A stretch of 10,157 bases of DNA from Planctomycetota bacterium (GCA_030604585.1 JAUVVP010000033.1:1-10157); one strand, 5' to 3'. Numbered from the stretch's first letter, positions 1 to 5,889 are shown. The notes: generated by a model from the letters alone, not told the origin. Program-made: numbers and translations.

Positions 1-76
1 ACGGCTGCCGGCAGTGCCGCTCGGTCAGCAGCGCGTAGAGCCGCATCGCCTTCAGTTTCTCGCGTGCGCCCACCAT
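1..76 (-). CDS. N-terminal fragment, possibly thiamine-phosphate synthase (3' end outside window)
   Basis: Reading leftward from an ATG at 76-74, 25 codons are visible before the window ends. The peptide begins MVGAREKLKA and continues MRLYALLTERHCRQP. A basic helix followed by 'RLYALLTE..CR' resembles the first beta strand of ThiE (thiamine-phosphate synthase) as I remember it from planctomycete-type genomes, where 'LYvlLTe.lCr' leads into the TIM barrel that joins the thiazole and pyrimidine halves of thiamine. A GAGAG purine run lies about nine bases upstream and supports this start. A GTG codon directly precedes the ATG and is an equally possible start at 79. The diagnostic ThiE residues (the QLREK motif and the phosphate-binding glycines) would lie beyond the edge, so the family assignment is tentative. 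That a gene begins here is more likely than its identity. Confidence 0.42.
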   Translation of the reverse strand, partial: MVGAREKLKAMRLYALLTERHCRQP

Positions 77-233
77 CACCCCACACTCTCGCAGAAGCGC
101 GCCACGTTTTTCAAGCTGCCGCGACGATCTCGACGGCGCCCTTCCCACGCCTGGCGCGGAACTGGGCGCCTCGGAACCTGAAACCCGAGACTCGAAACTC
201 GGCGGCTGCGCCCTTAGGTCTCCCTACACAACC

Positions 234-290
234 CCGGGCCGAGACGGCCCGGCTACCGCGCTTAACGCATGGGACCTTAGCTTTGCAGGG
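234..290. repeat. Dispersed repeat with perfect hairpin, copy A
   Basis: A perfect 8-base-pair stem with a three-base loop (CCGGGCCG-AGA-CGGCCCGG, 234-252) is followed by about 38 bases that closely match a second copy at 4387-4444. The shared downstream words include AACGCAT, GG, TAG and TTGCA/CTGCA-GGG. Both copies lie between a minus-strand gene's stop and the next minus-strand gene's start. The hairpin resembles REP-like intergenic elements. As a GC-rich stem it might also slow or end transcription, but no T-run follows on either side. Confidence 0.7.
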
Positions 291-303
291 ATCAACAGTT
301 AAG

Positions 304-333
304 ACACGGATTGACACGGATGAAGACGGATGG
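304..333. repeat. Three ACGGAT units at exact 10-base spacing
   Basis: ACGGAT occurs at 306-311, 316-321 and 326-331, with linkers TGAC/GAAG-like and an exact 10-base period. On the minus strand it reads as ATCCGT repeated. From memory, 'ATCCGTGT' arrays of this kind are common in intergenic DNA of Planctomycetes and Verrucomicrobia and often lie beside GxxExxY genes, which fits the relic at 357-419. What the array does is unknown. Confidence 0.6.
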
Positions 334-356
334 AAGCCTAATCTCGTTATGCTCGA

Positions 357-419
357 TCAAAGGCATTGCCCGAGCCTGTTGTGGACCTCGTAGCCCGCAC
401 CGATGACCTGTTGGGGCAG
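357..419 (-). pseudogene. Relic of a GxxExxY-family (PDDEXK_3-like) gene
   Basis: On the minus strand, 20 codons ending at a TGA (359-357) encode a peptide containing VIGAGYEVHNRLGQCL. This matches the name-giving N-terminal signature of the GxxExxY family (G-x-x-x-E-V-H-x-x-L-G), a small group of about 120-140 residues with a PDDEXK-nuclease-like fold. A normal member continues with 'LES.YE.AL' and a nuclease-like core containing ElKa. Here the frame stops directly after the LG signature, and no further family sequence is visible downstream. Upstream the frame runs into a repeat-like motif and then the end of the phosphomannose isomerase gene, so no clean start exists. I read it as a broken fragment left with intergenic repeats. 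A chance match over about 16 residues is the alternative. Confidence 0.5.
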
Positions 420-444
420 GCTTGTCCTGAGCGGAGCAGAAGGG
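420..444. repeat. Short dispersed-repeat-like motif (GTCCTGAGCGGAGC...AAGG)
   Basis: The stretch GCTTGTCCTGAGCGGAGC followed by AGAAGGG resembles a widespread environmental-genome element of the form 'CTTGTCCTGAGCG..GTCGAAGG'. It directly abuts the GxxExxY relic and lies only 26 bases beyond the stop of the phosphomannose isomerase gene. Only one copy is seen in this window, so the repeat call rests on memory of similar elements elsewhere. Confidence 0.33.
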
Positions 445-469
445 TTGCCGGCGCTGCGGCACAGGGGCC

Positions 470-1669
470 TCATTCGTTGGGCGGGACGGCTCGCGGCGGG
501 CTGAGGAGCGACTCGATCCGGCCCGCGGCCACGCCCTGCCTTCCCAGGAAGGCGGTCAGCACGGTGACGTCCGGGAAGGCGTCGTCGAAGAAGGCGCAGC
601 CGGCCTCGGTCCTGATGCGCGCTTCGTCCTCCAGGCACGCGGGCACGAAGACGGTGTCGCCGCGACGTATTTCGAGCGCGCGGCCGCCGGCCGAAAGCTC
701 AGCCTGCCCTTCCAGGCAGTGCAGCACGCGGTAGCTGCCGTAGCGCGGGCCCAGGTCGCAGGCGCCGGCGGCGCTCAGGCTGATGCGGCTCTTGACGAAG
801 TGCGGGTCGGCCACGATCACCTCGACGAGTTGCCCCCCGCCGGCCTCCACGGAGACGGGCTCGACGCGCCGCAGGCCGGCCTCGGGGTCAACGAGGCGGA
901 AGCCCAGTTCAGGATACTCGCCGGGCCGGCGCCCGAAGTCGTAGACGCGCACGGTGGGGTTGGCCTGGAGGTCCTGGTCCACCTCCATCCTGCCTTCGGC
1001 GGCGGCGGCGACGGTCGCGTCGTCGGGGTGGACCTGCACGCTGAGCAGGTCGTCCTGGACCAGCAGGATCTTGCTGAGCGTCGGCAGCAGGCTCTCGCCA
1101 TAGCCCTGCTGGACCTCGTCAATGATGAGGGCGCTGTCCGGCCCGACGGCAAACATAGTGTGCAGGGCGCCGGCCGGTGCGAGGAAAACCTCGCCGCCCC
1201 GGAGGGGCTCGATGAGCCCGAACAGCCGGTGGACTTCGTCGGACCAGGCCTCGACGTTCGGCTCCAGGCTCTGGGTGCGGATTATGCGCTCCAGGTGGGC
1301 GGCGTCTTCCCCGGAGCGCGGGCCGGCCGCCACGCCCGTGCGTCCCTCGGCGGCGCGGATGTGCCAGGCCTCCGTCTTGCCGCGATGCGGGTTATCCTCC
1401 AGGTGGGACAGGACCCGTGCGCCGAGCAGCGGCTCGAGGGCATCCCGGCCCTCGGCGGAGGCCTGCTGGAGCAGCTCGGCCAGCGTCTTGCGCAGCGCGG
1501 GCTCGACCACAACGTTCGAGTAGTTGCCGGGGCCGGTCTGCGCGGAGGCGAGCCAGAACTCGCCGACCCCCATCTCGATTCCCGTGAACCTGCGCGCCCC
1601 GCCGTGCACCAGGCCCCAGGGCTTGGTCACGATGGCGGGCGCAAGCTTCCACAGTCCCGGTTTCTGCAT
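470..1669 (-). CDS. Type I mannose-6-phosphate isomerase homologue with rearranged motif order
   Basis: This 399-residue cupin-type metalloenzyme would interconvert mannose 6-phosphate (or a related aldose phosphate) and its ketose in the cytoplasm. The N-terminus has normal family landmarks: PWG (17-19), GEFW (36-39) and KTLAELL (61-67). Next come GKTEAWHI (97-104), APAGALH (164-170) and DEVQQ (184-188). Only then comes LPTLSKILLVQDDLLSVQVH (195-214), followed by PTVRVYDFGR (238-247) and a C-terminal cupin with a GDTVFVPA-like strand (337-344). In known members the LSVQVHPDD block comes before KTE. The usual ligands are all present as E100, H170, Q212 and H214. Length is usual for the short bacterial form. 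A GGAGG lies ten bases before the ATG. The stop of the preceding gene is 24 bases upstream, so co-transcription is likely. The exact substrate is uncertain. Confidence 0.82.
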   Translation of the reverse strand: MQKPGLWKLAPAIVTKPWGLVHGGARRFTGIEMGVGEFWLASAQTGPGNYSNVVVEPALRKTLAELLQQASAEGRDALEPLLGARVLSHLEDNPHRGKTEAWHIRAAEGRTGVAAGPRSGEDAAHLERIIRTQSLEPNVEAWSDEVHRLFGLIEPLRGGEVFLAPAGALHTMFAVGPDSALIIDEVQQGYGESLLPTLSKILLVQDDLLSVQVHPDDATVAAAAEGRMEVDQDLQANPTVRVYDFGRRPGEYPELGFRLVDPEAGLRRVEPVSVEAGGGQLVEVIVADPHFVKSRISLSAAGACDLGPRYGSYRVLHCLEGQAELSAGGRALEIRRGDTVFVPACLEDEARIRTEAGCAFFDDAFPDVTVLTAFLGRQGVAAGRIESLLSPPRAVPPNE

Positions 1670-1693
1670 TCTTGCGTGGCCTCCGTGACCTGC

Positions 1694-2845
1694 TCAGTCC
1701 CGGGCGCTCGCCGAAGGGGGGAAGACCCACTGGAGGTACTTCTCCCGGACGCCTCCCTCCTGGGCTCCGCCGGCGTGGACGAGGACGCGATAGCGGAAGC
1801 AAAGGTTCTGCCCGGCCGGCAGGACGTAGGAACCGTCAACGCTCTCGTCCACGAAGGAGGACAGCCCGAAGGGATTCGCCGTCATCAGGCCATAGTCGCG
1901 CACGTGCCAATAGGTCGGGTAGCGCAGGTTGGACGGATGGTCGAAGACGGCAATGCCGACGGTATGCTCGCCGACGCGGCCCGAGTAGTCGCACCAGCTC
2001 GCCCGCTTGCCCCAGGTCTCGGCCTCCGTGACGGCGCCCAGTGAGTTCCGGATGCGGCCGGTGCGGGTGCCCTCCATCGTTGCGGCCACGCGCAGGGAGA
2101 TGATGCCGCCCTCCTTGGTGTCGCCGAATCGCACGTCGCGCTCGCTCGCATAGAAGGTCACGTCCAGGTCGAAGAGCCGGAAGCTGGGCGGCACGTTGTA
2201 GAACCGGTATTCGAGGCGGTCCTGCATGACGCGTGCGCCGGCGACGTCCACCCAATCGTTGAGGGCGACGATGCGGCCGAAGACCGGCCCGCCGTCGGTC
2301 GCGTCGAAGTAGCGGTGCACCATGCGTCCGCTGCCTTCCTCCTCGCTCCAGTTGTCCGAGCCGTTCACGTCGCCCCAGGAGACCCAGAGCGAGCGGTGGT
2401 GGACGTGGTCGCTGGAATCGCCCTCGACCTCTTCCTGGGGGTAGGCGCGCGTCACCCCCTGGCCGAAGGGGCCCACGAGCGGATAGAGGCACGGTTTGGG
2501 CACGCCCTCGCCGTAGAGGTAGCGCGTGAAAAGCTCGCCGCCAATCTTCACGTCCACGCGGCCATCGTCGGTGTTCTTGACCGTCACCGCCGATGCCGCT
2601 GGCCGCTCGGCCGACCGGCGCAGCACGTACTCCTTCTGCTGTCCGGCGGCAAGGGAGTTCACTATCCAGTGGAGCTCTGCGCCGCCGGCGGCGGGGACCG
2701 ACTGGAAGGGGACCGGCACGTCTTCGGCGAGGTCCGTCAGCACACTGTCGTCAAGCTCCCGCTGGGAACGATTGACGCGCGCGCTGACGGGGCAGAAGGC
2801 CACCGGGCGCCGACTGCCGTGAAGGACGATCCTGAGTTCCTGCAT
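1694..2845 (-). CDS. DUF6807 ('PmoA-like') family protein
   Basis: This 383-residue protein belongs to the family catalogued as DUF6807, formerly called 'methane oxygenase PmoA'. The old name is misleading, because it is not a methane monooxygenase subunit. Recognisable marks are KPCLYPLVGPFG (117-128), SSDHVHHRSLWVSWGDVNG (144-162) and GLMTANPFGLSSF (319-331). The last two are the most conserved stretches of the family. The histidine cluster DHVHHRS could bind metal or sugar, which is inference. There is no signal peptide, and residues 1-100 look like a separate beta-rich N-terminal domain. I chose the ATG at 2845, which has GAGGAG ten bases upstream, over one 30 bases further out. The family is often found beside sugar dehydrogenases and epimerases. 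Here it sits between an epimerase-like and an isomerase-like gene, which suggests carbohydrate catabolism. No reaction can be named. Confidence 0.85.
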   Translation of the reverse strand: MQELRIVLHGSRRPVAFCPVSARVNRSQRELDDSVLTDLAEDVPVPFQSVPAAGGAELHWIVNSLAAGQQKEYVLRRSAERPAASAVTVKNTDDGRVDVKIGGELFTRYLYGEGVPKPCLYPLVGPFGQGVTRAYPQEEVEGDSSDHVHHRSLWVSWGDVNGSDNWSEEEGSGRMVHRYFDATDGGPVFGRIVALNDWVDVAGARVMQDRLEYRFYNVPPSFRLFDLDVTFYASERDVRFGDTKEGGIISLRVAATMEGTRTGRIRNSLGAVTEAETWGKRASWCDYSGRVGEHTVGIAVFDHPSNLRYPTYWHVRDYGLMTANPFGLSSFVDESVDGSYVLPAGQNLCFRYRVLVHAGGAQEGGVREKYLQWVFPPSASARD

Positions 2846-2895
2846 TGCGTTCTGGCTCCTCTGCGTGCGGATCAATCCGGGTGCCGGCCTCCCGG

Positions 2896-3708
2896 TTACG
2901 CGAAGACATCCTTCAGGTATTCGAGGCTTTCGCGGGCGATCCTCTCGGGGCCGGCGGCGAAGTCGAACACCTCGACCGAGACGTAGCCGTCGTAGGCCGC
3001 CTTCCGAAGCGCGGCGGCAATGGGCGCGAAATCCGTATCCCCGAATCCGGGCCCTTGCAGGTTCGCGTCATTGGCGTGGAAGTGCACCAGGTAGGGGGCC
3101 GACTTGCGGATGATCTCGGGGATCGGCTCCTGGTCGGCGTGCATCGCCTTCACGTCGAGCATCGTGCGGCAGGCGGGGCGGCCGACCGCCGCGAGCAGGC
3201 GGCGCGCCTCGGCGGCCGGCCGGCGGACAGTGGTCTCCCGGCTGCCCAGCGGCTCGATGCAGAGGCAAACGCCCCGGGCTGCGGCATGCTGGGCGAGTTC
3301 GCCGAAGACGGCGACGCTGCGCTCCCAGACCTCCTCGTAGGTCTGCTCCGGGGGGACGTTGCGCTGTTTGGGCGAGCCGACGATCATCTTCCGCCCGCCG
3401 ATGTCGGCACAGAAGTCAATCTCGGCCCTCAGGTAATCGGCCGTCCGGGCGCGCACCTGTGGGTCCGGGCTGTTCAGGTGCAGGCCCTCGGGCTTGGCCA
3501 GCAGCCAGTGGAGCCCGACGATCTGAAGGCCCCGGCGGGCCGCCGTCTCTTGCAGGCGCCGGCGCTGCGACGGGCCGATCTCTTCCACCGAGTCGCTCAG
3601 CGTGAAGGGGGCGATCTCGACGCCGTCATATCCGGCGTCGGCGGCAAGCTTGCAGACCTCTGCGAAGTCCCAACCCTCGCAGAACTCGTTACACATCGCG
3701 AATCTCAT
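2896..3708 (-). CDS. Sugar phosphate isomerase/epimerase (xylose-isomerase-like TIM barrel)
   Basis: This 270-residue single-domain TIM barrel belongs to the AP endonuclease 2/xylose-isomerase-like superfamily, probably a ketose 3-epimerase or inosose/hydroxypyruvate-isomerase-type enzyme. Strand-end motifs are YDGVEIAPF (27-35), VGLHWLL (64-70), CIEPLG (150-155), MLDVKAM (183-189), LVHFHAND (207-214) and YVSVEVF (242-248). The expected metal set is E152, D185, H211 and E246, the same positions I recall for Pseudomonas cichorii D-tagatose 3-epimerase. The substrate-binding histidine that follows the aspartate in that enzyme (DxxH) is absent here (DVKAM), so the substrate probably differs. AGAGG lies seven bases before the ATG. 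The DUF6807 gene begins 50 bases downstream and the STAS gene ends 67 bases upstream. Cytoplasmic; no signal peptide. Confidence 0.85.
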   Translation of the reverse strand: MRFAMCNEFCEGWDFAEVCKLAADAGYDGVEIAPFTLSDSVEEIGPSQRRRLQETAARRGLQIVGLHWLLAKPEGLHLNSPDPQVRARTADYLRAEIDFCADIGGRKMIVGSPKQRNVPPEQTYEEVWERSVAVFGELAQHAAARGVCLCIEPLGSRETTVRRPAAEARRLLAAVGRPACRTMLDVKAMHADQEPIPEIIRKSAPYLVHFHANDANLQGPGFGDTDFAPIAAALRKAAYDGYVSVEVFDFAAGPERIARESLEYLKDVFA

Positions 3709-3775
3709 GCGGCGACCTCTCGACGGGACTGACGGGGGCGATCGCGCGCCAGGAGCTTATCCCGCCCGCGCCTGC

Positions 3776-4303
3776 TCACTCGTCCGGACCCTCTTGCCGC
3801 TGCGGGCGGAGCTCCTCCTCGATCATGGCGATGAAGGGGCCGAAGAGCCGCTTGTTCCGCTCGTTCAGCTCGGCCAGCCGCTCGTGGAGGTGTCTCACTT
3901 TCTGCAGTTTCTGGTACTCGGTCCTGGGGAAGTGGACGAAGTCGATCTCGCGCAGGTTGATGTGAGCGGGGGCTTCGGCCTTTCCTTCGTGGATGCAGAC
4001 CAGCGGCAGCAGGCCGATACGCCGCAACTGCCTGACCAGGCCCTCGTTGGCGTTCAGGATGATCGCGGTCTTGCCGGCCCTGTGCGGGCTGGCCGTGGCG
4101 GCATCGGCTACGACGCCCAGGAACGTGCTGTCCATCCCCTTGCAATCGGCCAGGTCGAAGGCAACGTACTTGCACCCGGCCCGGAACATGGCGCCCACGA
4201 AATCCGGTATGCCGAGGCTGTTGTGTTGAGTGGCGAAGCCGAACGCCTTCAGGTAGACGGTTCGCCCTATGACGGCTATTTCAATACGGTCTTGTTCAGA
4301 CAA
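3776..4303 (-). CDS. STAS-domain protein with C-terminal helical extension
   Basis: This 175-residue protein has an N-terminal STAS domain (about 5-105), the fold of anti-sigma-factor antagonists such as SpoIIAA. VAFDLADCKGMDSTFLGVV (47-65) is the signature loop, with S59/T60 where the kinase of the partner-switching system phosphorylates SpoIIAA-type proteins. Residues 125-168 (FPRTEYQKLQKVRHLHERLAEL and following) form a charged helix rich in K, R, E and L, probably a coiled coil. This tail is not part of the minimal STAS domain. The start is a TTG at 4303 with AGGGAG eight bases upstream. The nearby ATG at 4311 is out of frame. No anti-sigma kinase or PP2C phosphatase is visible in the window, so a partner must lie elsewhere. 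It is the first gene of the possible 4303-470 unit, but it may be functionally unrelated to the sugar genes. Confidence 0.8.
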   Translation of the reverse strand: MSEQDRIEIAVIGRTVYLKAFGFATQHNSLGIPDFVGAMFRAGCKYVAFDLADCKGMDSTFLGVVADAATASPHRAGKTAIILNANEGLVRQLRRIGLLPLVCIHEGKAEAPAHINLREIDFVHFPRTEYQKLQKVRHLHERLAELNERNKRLFGPFIAMIEEELRPQRQEGPDE

Positions 4304-4367
4304 CGGTGCATCTCCCTGACCATTGGCGTCCGTTTATGCAATGTCCGGCCCTCCCCGTGTGGGTAGG

Positions 4368-4384
4368 TCCGGCGTCTCGCCGGA
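4368..4384. repeat. Perfect hairpin, first of an adjacent pair
   Basis: TCCGGCG-TCT-CGCCGGA is a perfect 7-base-pair stem with a three-base loop. It is two bases from the next hairpin (4387-4405), whose loop AGA is the complement of this loop TCT, so the two structures share the loop context GTCTCG/CGAGAC in opposite sense. It lies between the stop of the maturase gene at 4465 and the start of the STAS gene at 4303. It may be half of a REP-like pair. A role in ending the maturase transcript is possible. Confidence 0.6.
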
Positions 4385-4386
4385 CT

Positions 4387-4444
4387 CCGGGCCGAGACGG
4401 CCCGGCCACTGCTGTGAACGCATAGGGGTATAGTTCTGCAAGGG
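4387..4444. repeat. Dispersed repeat with perfect hairpin, copy B
   Basis: CCGGGCCG-AGA-CGGCCCGG (4387-4405) is identical to 234-252, and the following 39 bases match copy A with scattered substitutions and one length change. Unlike copy A it is paired with a second hairpin at 4368-4384. Conservation beyond the stem shows true common descent rather than independent GC-rich palindromes. Confidence 0.7.
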
Positions 4445-4464
4445 CTAATAACACTCCCCCAAGT

Positions 4465-5784
4465 TTACCGCCGGCGCGAGGTTCCCACAACCCTCCCGCA
4501 GCAGTGCTTGAACTTCTTGCCGCTGCCGCACGGACATGGGTCGTTGCGCTGTGGACGCGAACGGGGCGCTGCGGCCGGGCGGTCCTGTGCCTGCGGCGCC
4601 GCCGGCGGGCGCATCTCGAACCTGCCGGCGGCCACGTCCCGCCCGATCCGGTCCAGGAAGGCGTGCAGGCGGGGCCTGACGGGCTTCTGCTTGATCTCTC
4701 GCAGCGTGGAGAAGACGTGGTCGAAGATGCGCACCTTCGCCTCGCAAAGATACGGCACGCCGTCCTCGGCTATGCCCAGCTTGCGGCGATGTCGGTAGCA
4801 GCCGCCCCGGCAGTAGCGGAGCCACCGGCAGTCCTTGCACAGCGCGGGCAGGTGCTCCGCCTCGCGGGCGAAGGCGCGGAACGTCGGGCCGCTCAGCATC
4901 TGCTCCAGCGTCTGCTCGCGCACGTTGCCCAGGCGATATCGCTCCTCCACGAAGAAGTCGCAGGGATAGACGTCGCCGTTCCACTCGACGGTCACCAGGT
5001 TGGAGCAGTCTTCCCGGTACTCGCAGCACTCGGGCGGCAGGTCGAAGAACTGATGCAGCCAGTTGTCGATCCTTCGGATGTAGTAGGTCGGGTCGTCATT
5101 CTCGACCCAGGCGTCGAACAGAGCCGTCATGAAATCGGCGTACTGGCCGGCCGTGATGGAGTGCTCCGACACGGCGCCGGCCGTGCCGTCCGGCTCGGTG
5201 CAGGGGATGAACTGCGAGAAGTGGAGGTCGTTCTCCAGCAGGAACTCAAAGACGCCGTCGGGATGCCGGACGTTGGCCTGGCTGATGACCACCAGGACGT
5301 TGAACTCGACGCGGTGCTTCTTCAGCACCTCCAGCGCGCGCATGGCCACGTCGAAGGCGGGCTCGCCGTTGGGGAAGCGGCGCACGCCGTTCAACTGGCG
5401 CGGGCCGTCCACGCTTAGGCCGACCAGGAACTTGTTGGCCGCCAGGAAGGTGCACCACTCATCGTCCAGCACGACGCCGTTGGTCTGGAGGCTGGTGCCG
5501 AAGCAGTCCCCCGGCCGGGCATGCTTGCCCTCGATCTGGACGACCTGCCTGAAGAAGTCCAGGCCCATCAGCGTGGGCTCGCCGCCCTGCCAGCCGATCT
5601 TTATCTCCCGTGGGCCCAGGGCCAGGTACTGCCGGCAGACCACGTCCACGATGCCCGGTGACATGCGCGGCCTCCGCACGTCCGGGTAGAGGTCGCCCAC
5701 CGGGCGGTAATAGCAGTAAGCGCAGGCCATGTTGCAGTCGGAACTGGCCGGCTTGATCAGTATGCCCAGGTTCGGCTTCTTCAT
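4465..5784 (-). CDS. Radical SAM/SPASM protein, anaerobic sulfatase-maturase-like, with SEC-C tail
   Basis: This 439-residue cytoplasmic enzyme uses S-adenosylmethionine and iron-sulfur clusters to modify a peptide. Family members oxidise an active-site Cys or Ser of a sulfatase to formylglycine. The SAM-cluster motif is C17-x3-C21-x2-C24. WQGGEPTL (65-72), SLQTNG (98-103) and GLSVDGP (122-128) are typical of this maturase family. The SPASM region supplies cysteines at 253/254, 260, 275, 316, 319, 325, 329 and 347. VYPCDFFVEERYRLGNV (272-288) carries D276, matching the catalytic Asp of characterised maturases as I recall it. After a Pro/Ala-rich linker (392-413) the protein ends in NDPCPCGSGKKFKHCCG (414-430), a zinc-binding SEC-C motif as in the SecA C-terminus, absent from well-known maturases. 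No sulfatase lies in the window. SD is weak (GGGG five bases before the ATG), but an extended -10 lies upstream. Confidence 0.88.
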   Translation of the reverse strand: MKKPNLGILIKPASSDCNMACAYCYYRPVGDLYPDVRRPRMSPGIVDVVCRQYLALGPREIKIGWQGGEPTLMGLDFFRQVVQIEGKHARPGDCFGTSLQTNGVVLDDEWCTFLAANKFLVGLSVDGPRQLNGVRRFPNGEPAFDVAMRALEVLKKHRVEFNVLVVISQANVRHPDGVFEFLLENDLHFSQFIPCTEPDGTAGAVSEHSITAGQYADFMTALFDAWVENDDPTYYIRRIDNWLHQFFDLPPECCEYREDCSNLVTVEWNGDVYPCDFFVEERYRLGNVREQTLEQMLSGPTFRAFAREAEHLPALCKDCRWLRYCRGGCYRHRRKLGIAEDGVPYLCEAKVRIFDHVFSTLREIKQKPVRPRLHAFLDRIGRDVAAGRFEMRPPAAPQAQDRPAAAPRSRPQRNDPCPCGSGKKFKHCCGRVVGTSRRR

Positions 5785-5822
5785 GCAAACCCCGACACAG
5801 GTTCTCAGCCGCCGCCCCGGCC

Positions 5823-5831
5823 ATTATAGCA
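5823..5831 (-). promoter_or_regulatory. Extended -10 promoter element for the radical SAM gene
   Basis: The minus strand reads TGCTATAAT, a perfect -10 hexamer with the TGn extension, which stands out in such GC-rich DNA. It ends 38 bases before the ATG at 5784, giving a predicted leader of about 30 bases. No good -35 is seen at 16-18 bases upstream, as expected for extended -10 promoters. This suggests that the maturase gene is transcribed separately from the membrane-protein gene. Confidence 0.55.
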
Positions 5832-5840
5832 GCGGCCAGA

Positions 5841-5889
5841 GGGCACTTCATCCGCAATGCCCCGCCGACAGTGCGGGCAGACGGTGCCC
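5841..5889 (-). terminator. Possible stem-loop after the membrane-protein gene
   Basis: Outer arms GGGCAC (5841-5846) and GTGCCC (5884-5889) enclose an inner imperfect hairpin, GCCCCGC (5859-5865) against GCGGGC (5873-5878), with one bulged C and a seven-base loop. It lies 14 bases beyond the stop of the membrane-protein gene and just before the maturase promoter. No T-run follows, so it is at best a weak or factor-dependent terminator or an attenuating structure. Confidence 0.3.

Larger units (their letters stand above)
77..469. other. Repeat-rich intergenic region without an intact gene
   Basis: Between the sugar gene cluster and the left-edge gene I see only repeats and debris: a short imperfect palindromic stretch around 184-203 (CCCGAGACTCGAAACTCGG), hairpin repeat copy A, the ACGGAT array, the GxxExxY relic and the GTCCTGAGCGG motif. 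Base composition drops in GC around 290-360 compared with the flanking genes. The short open frames on both strands here show no recognisable family. Confidence 0.6.

Noticed and set aside
304..333. CRISPR array
   Set aside because: The unit is only six bases with four-base linkers, far too short for CRISPR repeats and spacers, and no cas gene is present.
64..393. 109-residue plus-strand frame in the left intergenic region
   Set aside because: It crosses the hairpin repeat, the ACGGAT array and the GxxExxY relic, and has no family resemblance.
719..2044. 441-residue plus-strand open frame
   Set aside because: It spans two well-supported minus-strand genes (PMI and DUF6807) and their boundary, and its composition is that of a GC-driven shadow.
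1694..2845. Methane monooxygenase subunit (PmoA) as product name
   Set aside because: The match is to the misnamed DUF6807 family. The protein is soluble, with no membrane segments, unlike true PmoA.
2845..3732. 295-residue plus-strand open frame
   Set aside because: It is antisense to the TIM-barrel epimerase, whose four metal ligands are intact.
4296..4490. 64-residue minus-strand frame in the intergenic gap
   Set aside because: It runs through the hairpin repeat and the STAS start, overlaps the end of the maturase gene and has no recognisable features.
4504..5418. 304-residue plus-strand open frame
   Set aside because: It is antisense to the radical SAM gene, whose cysteine motifs are complete.
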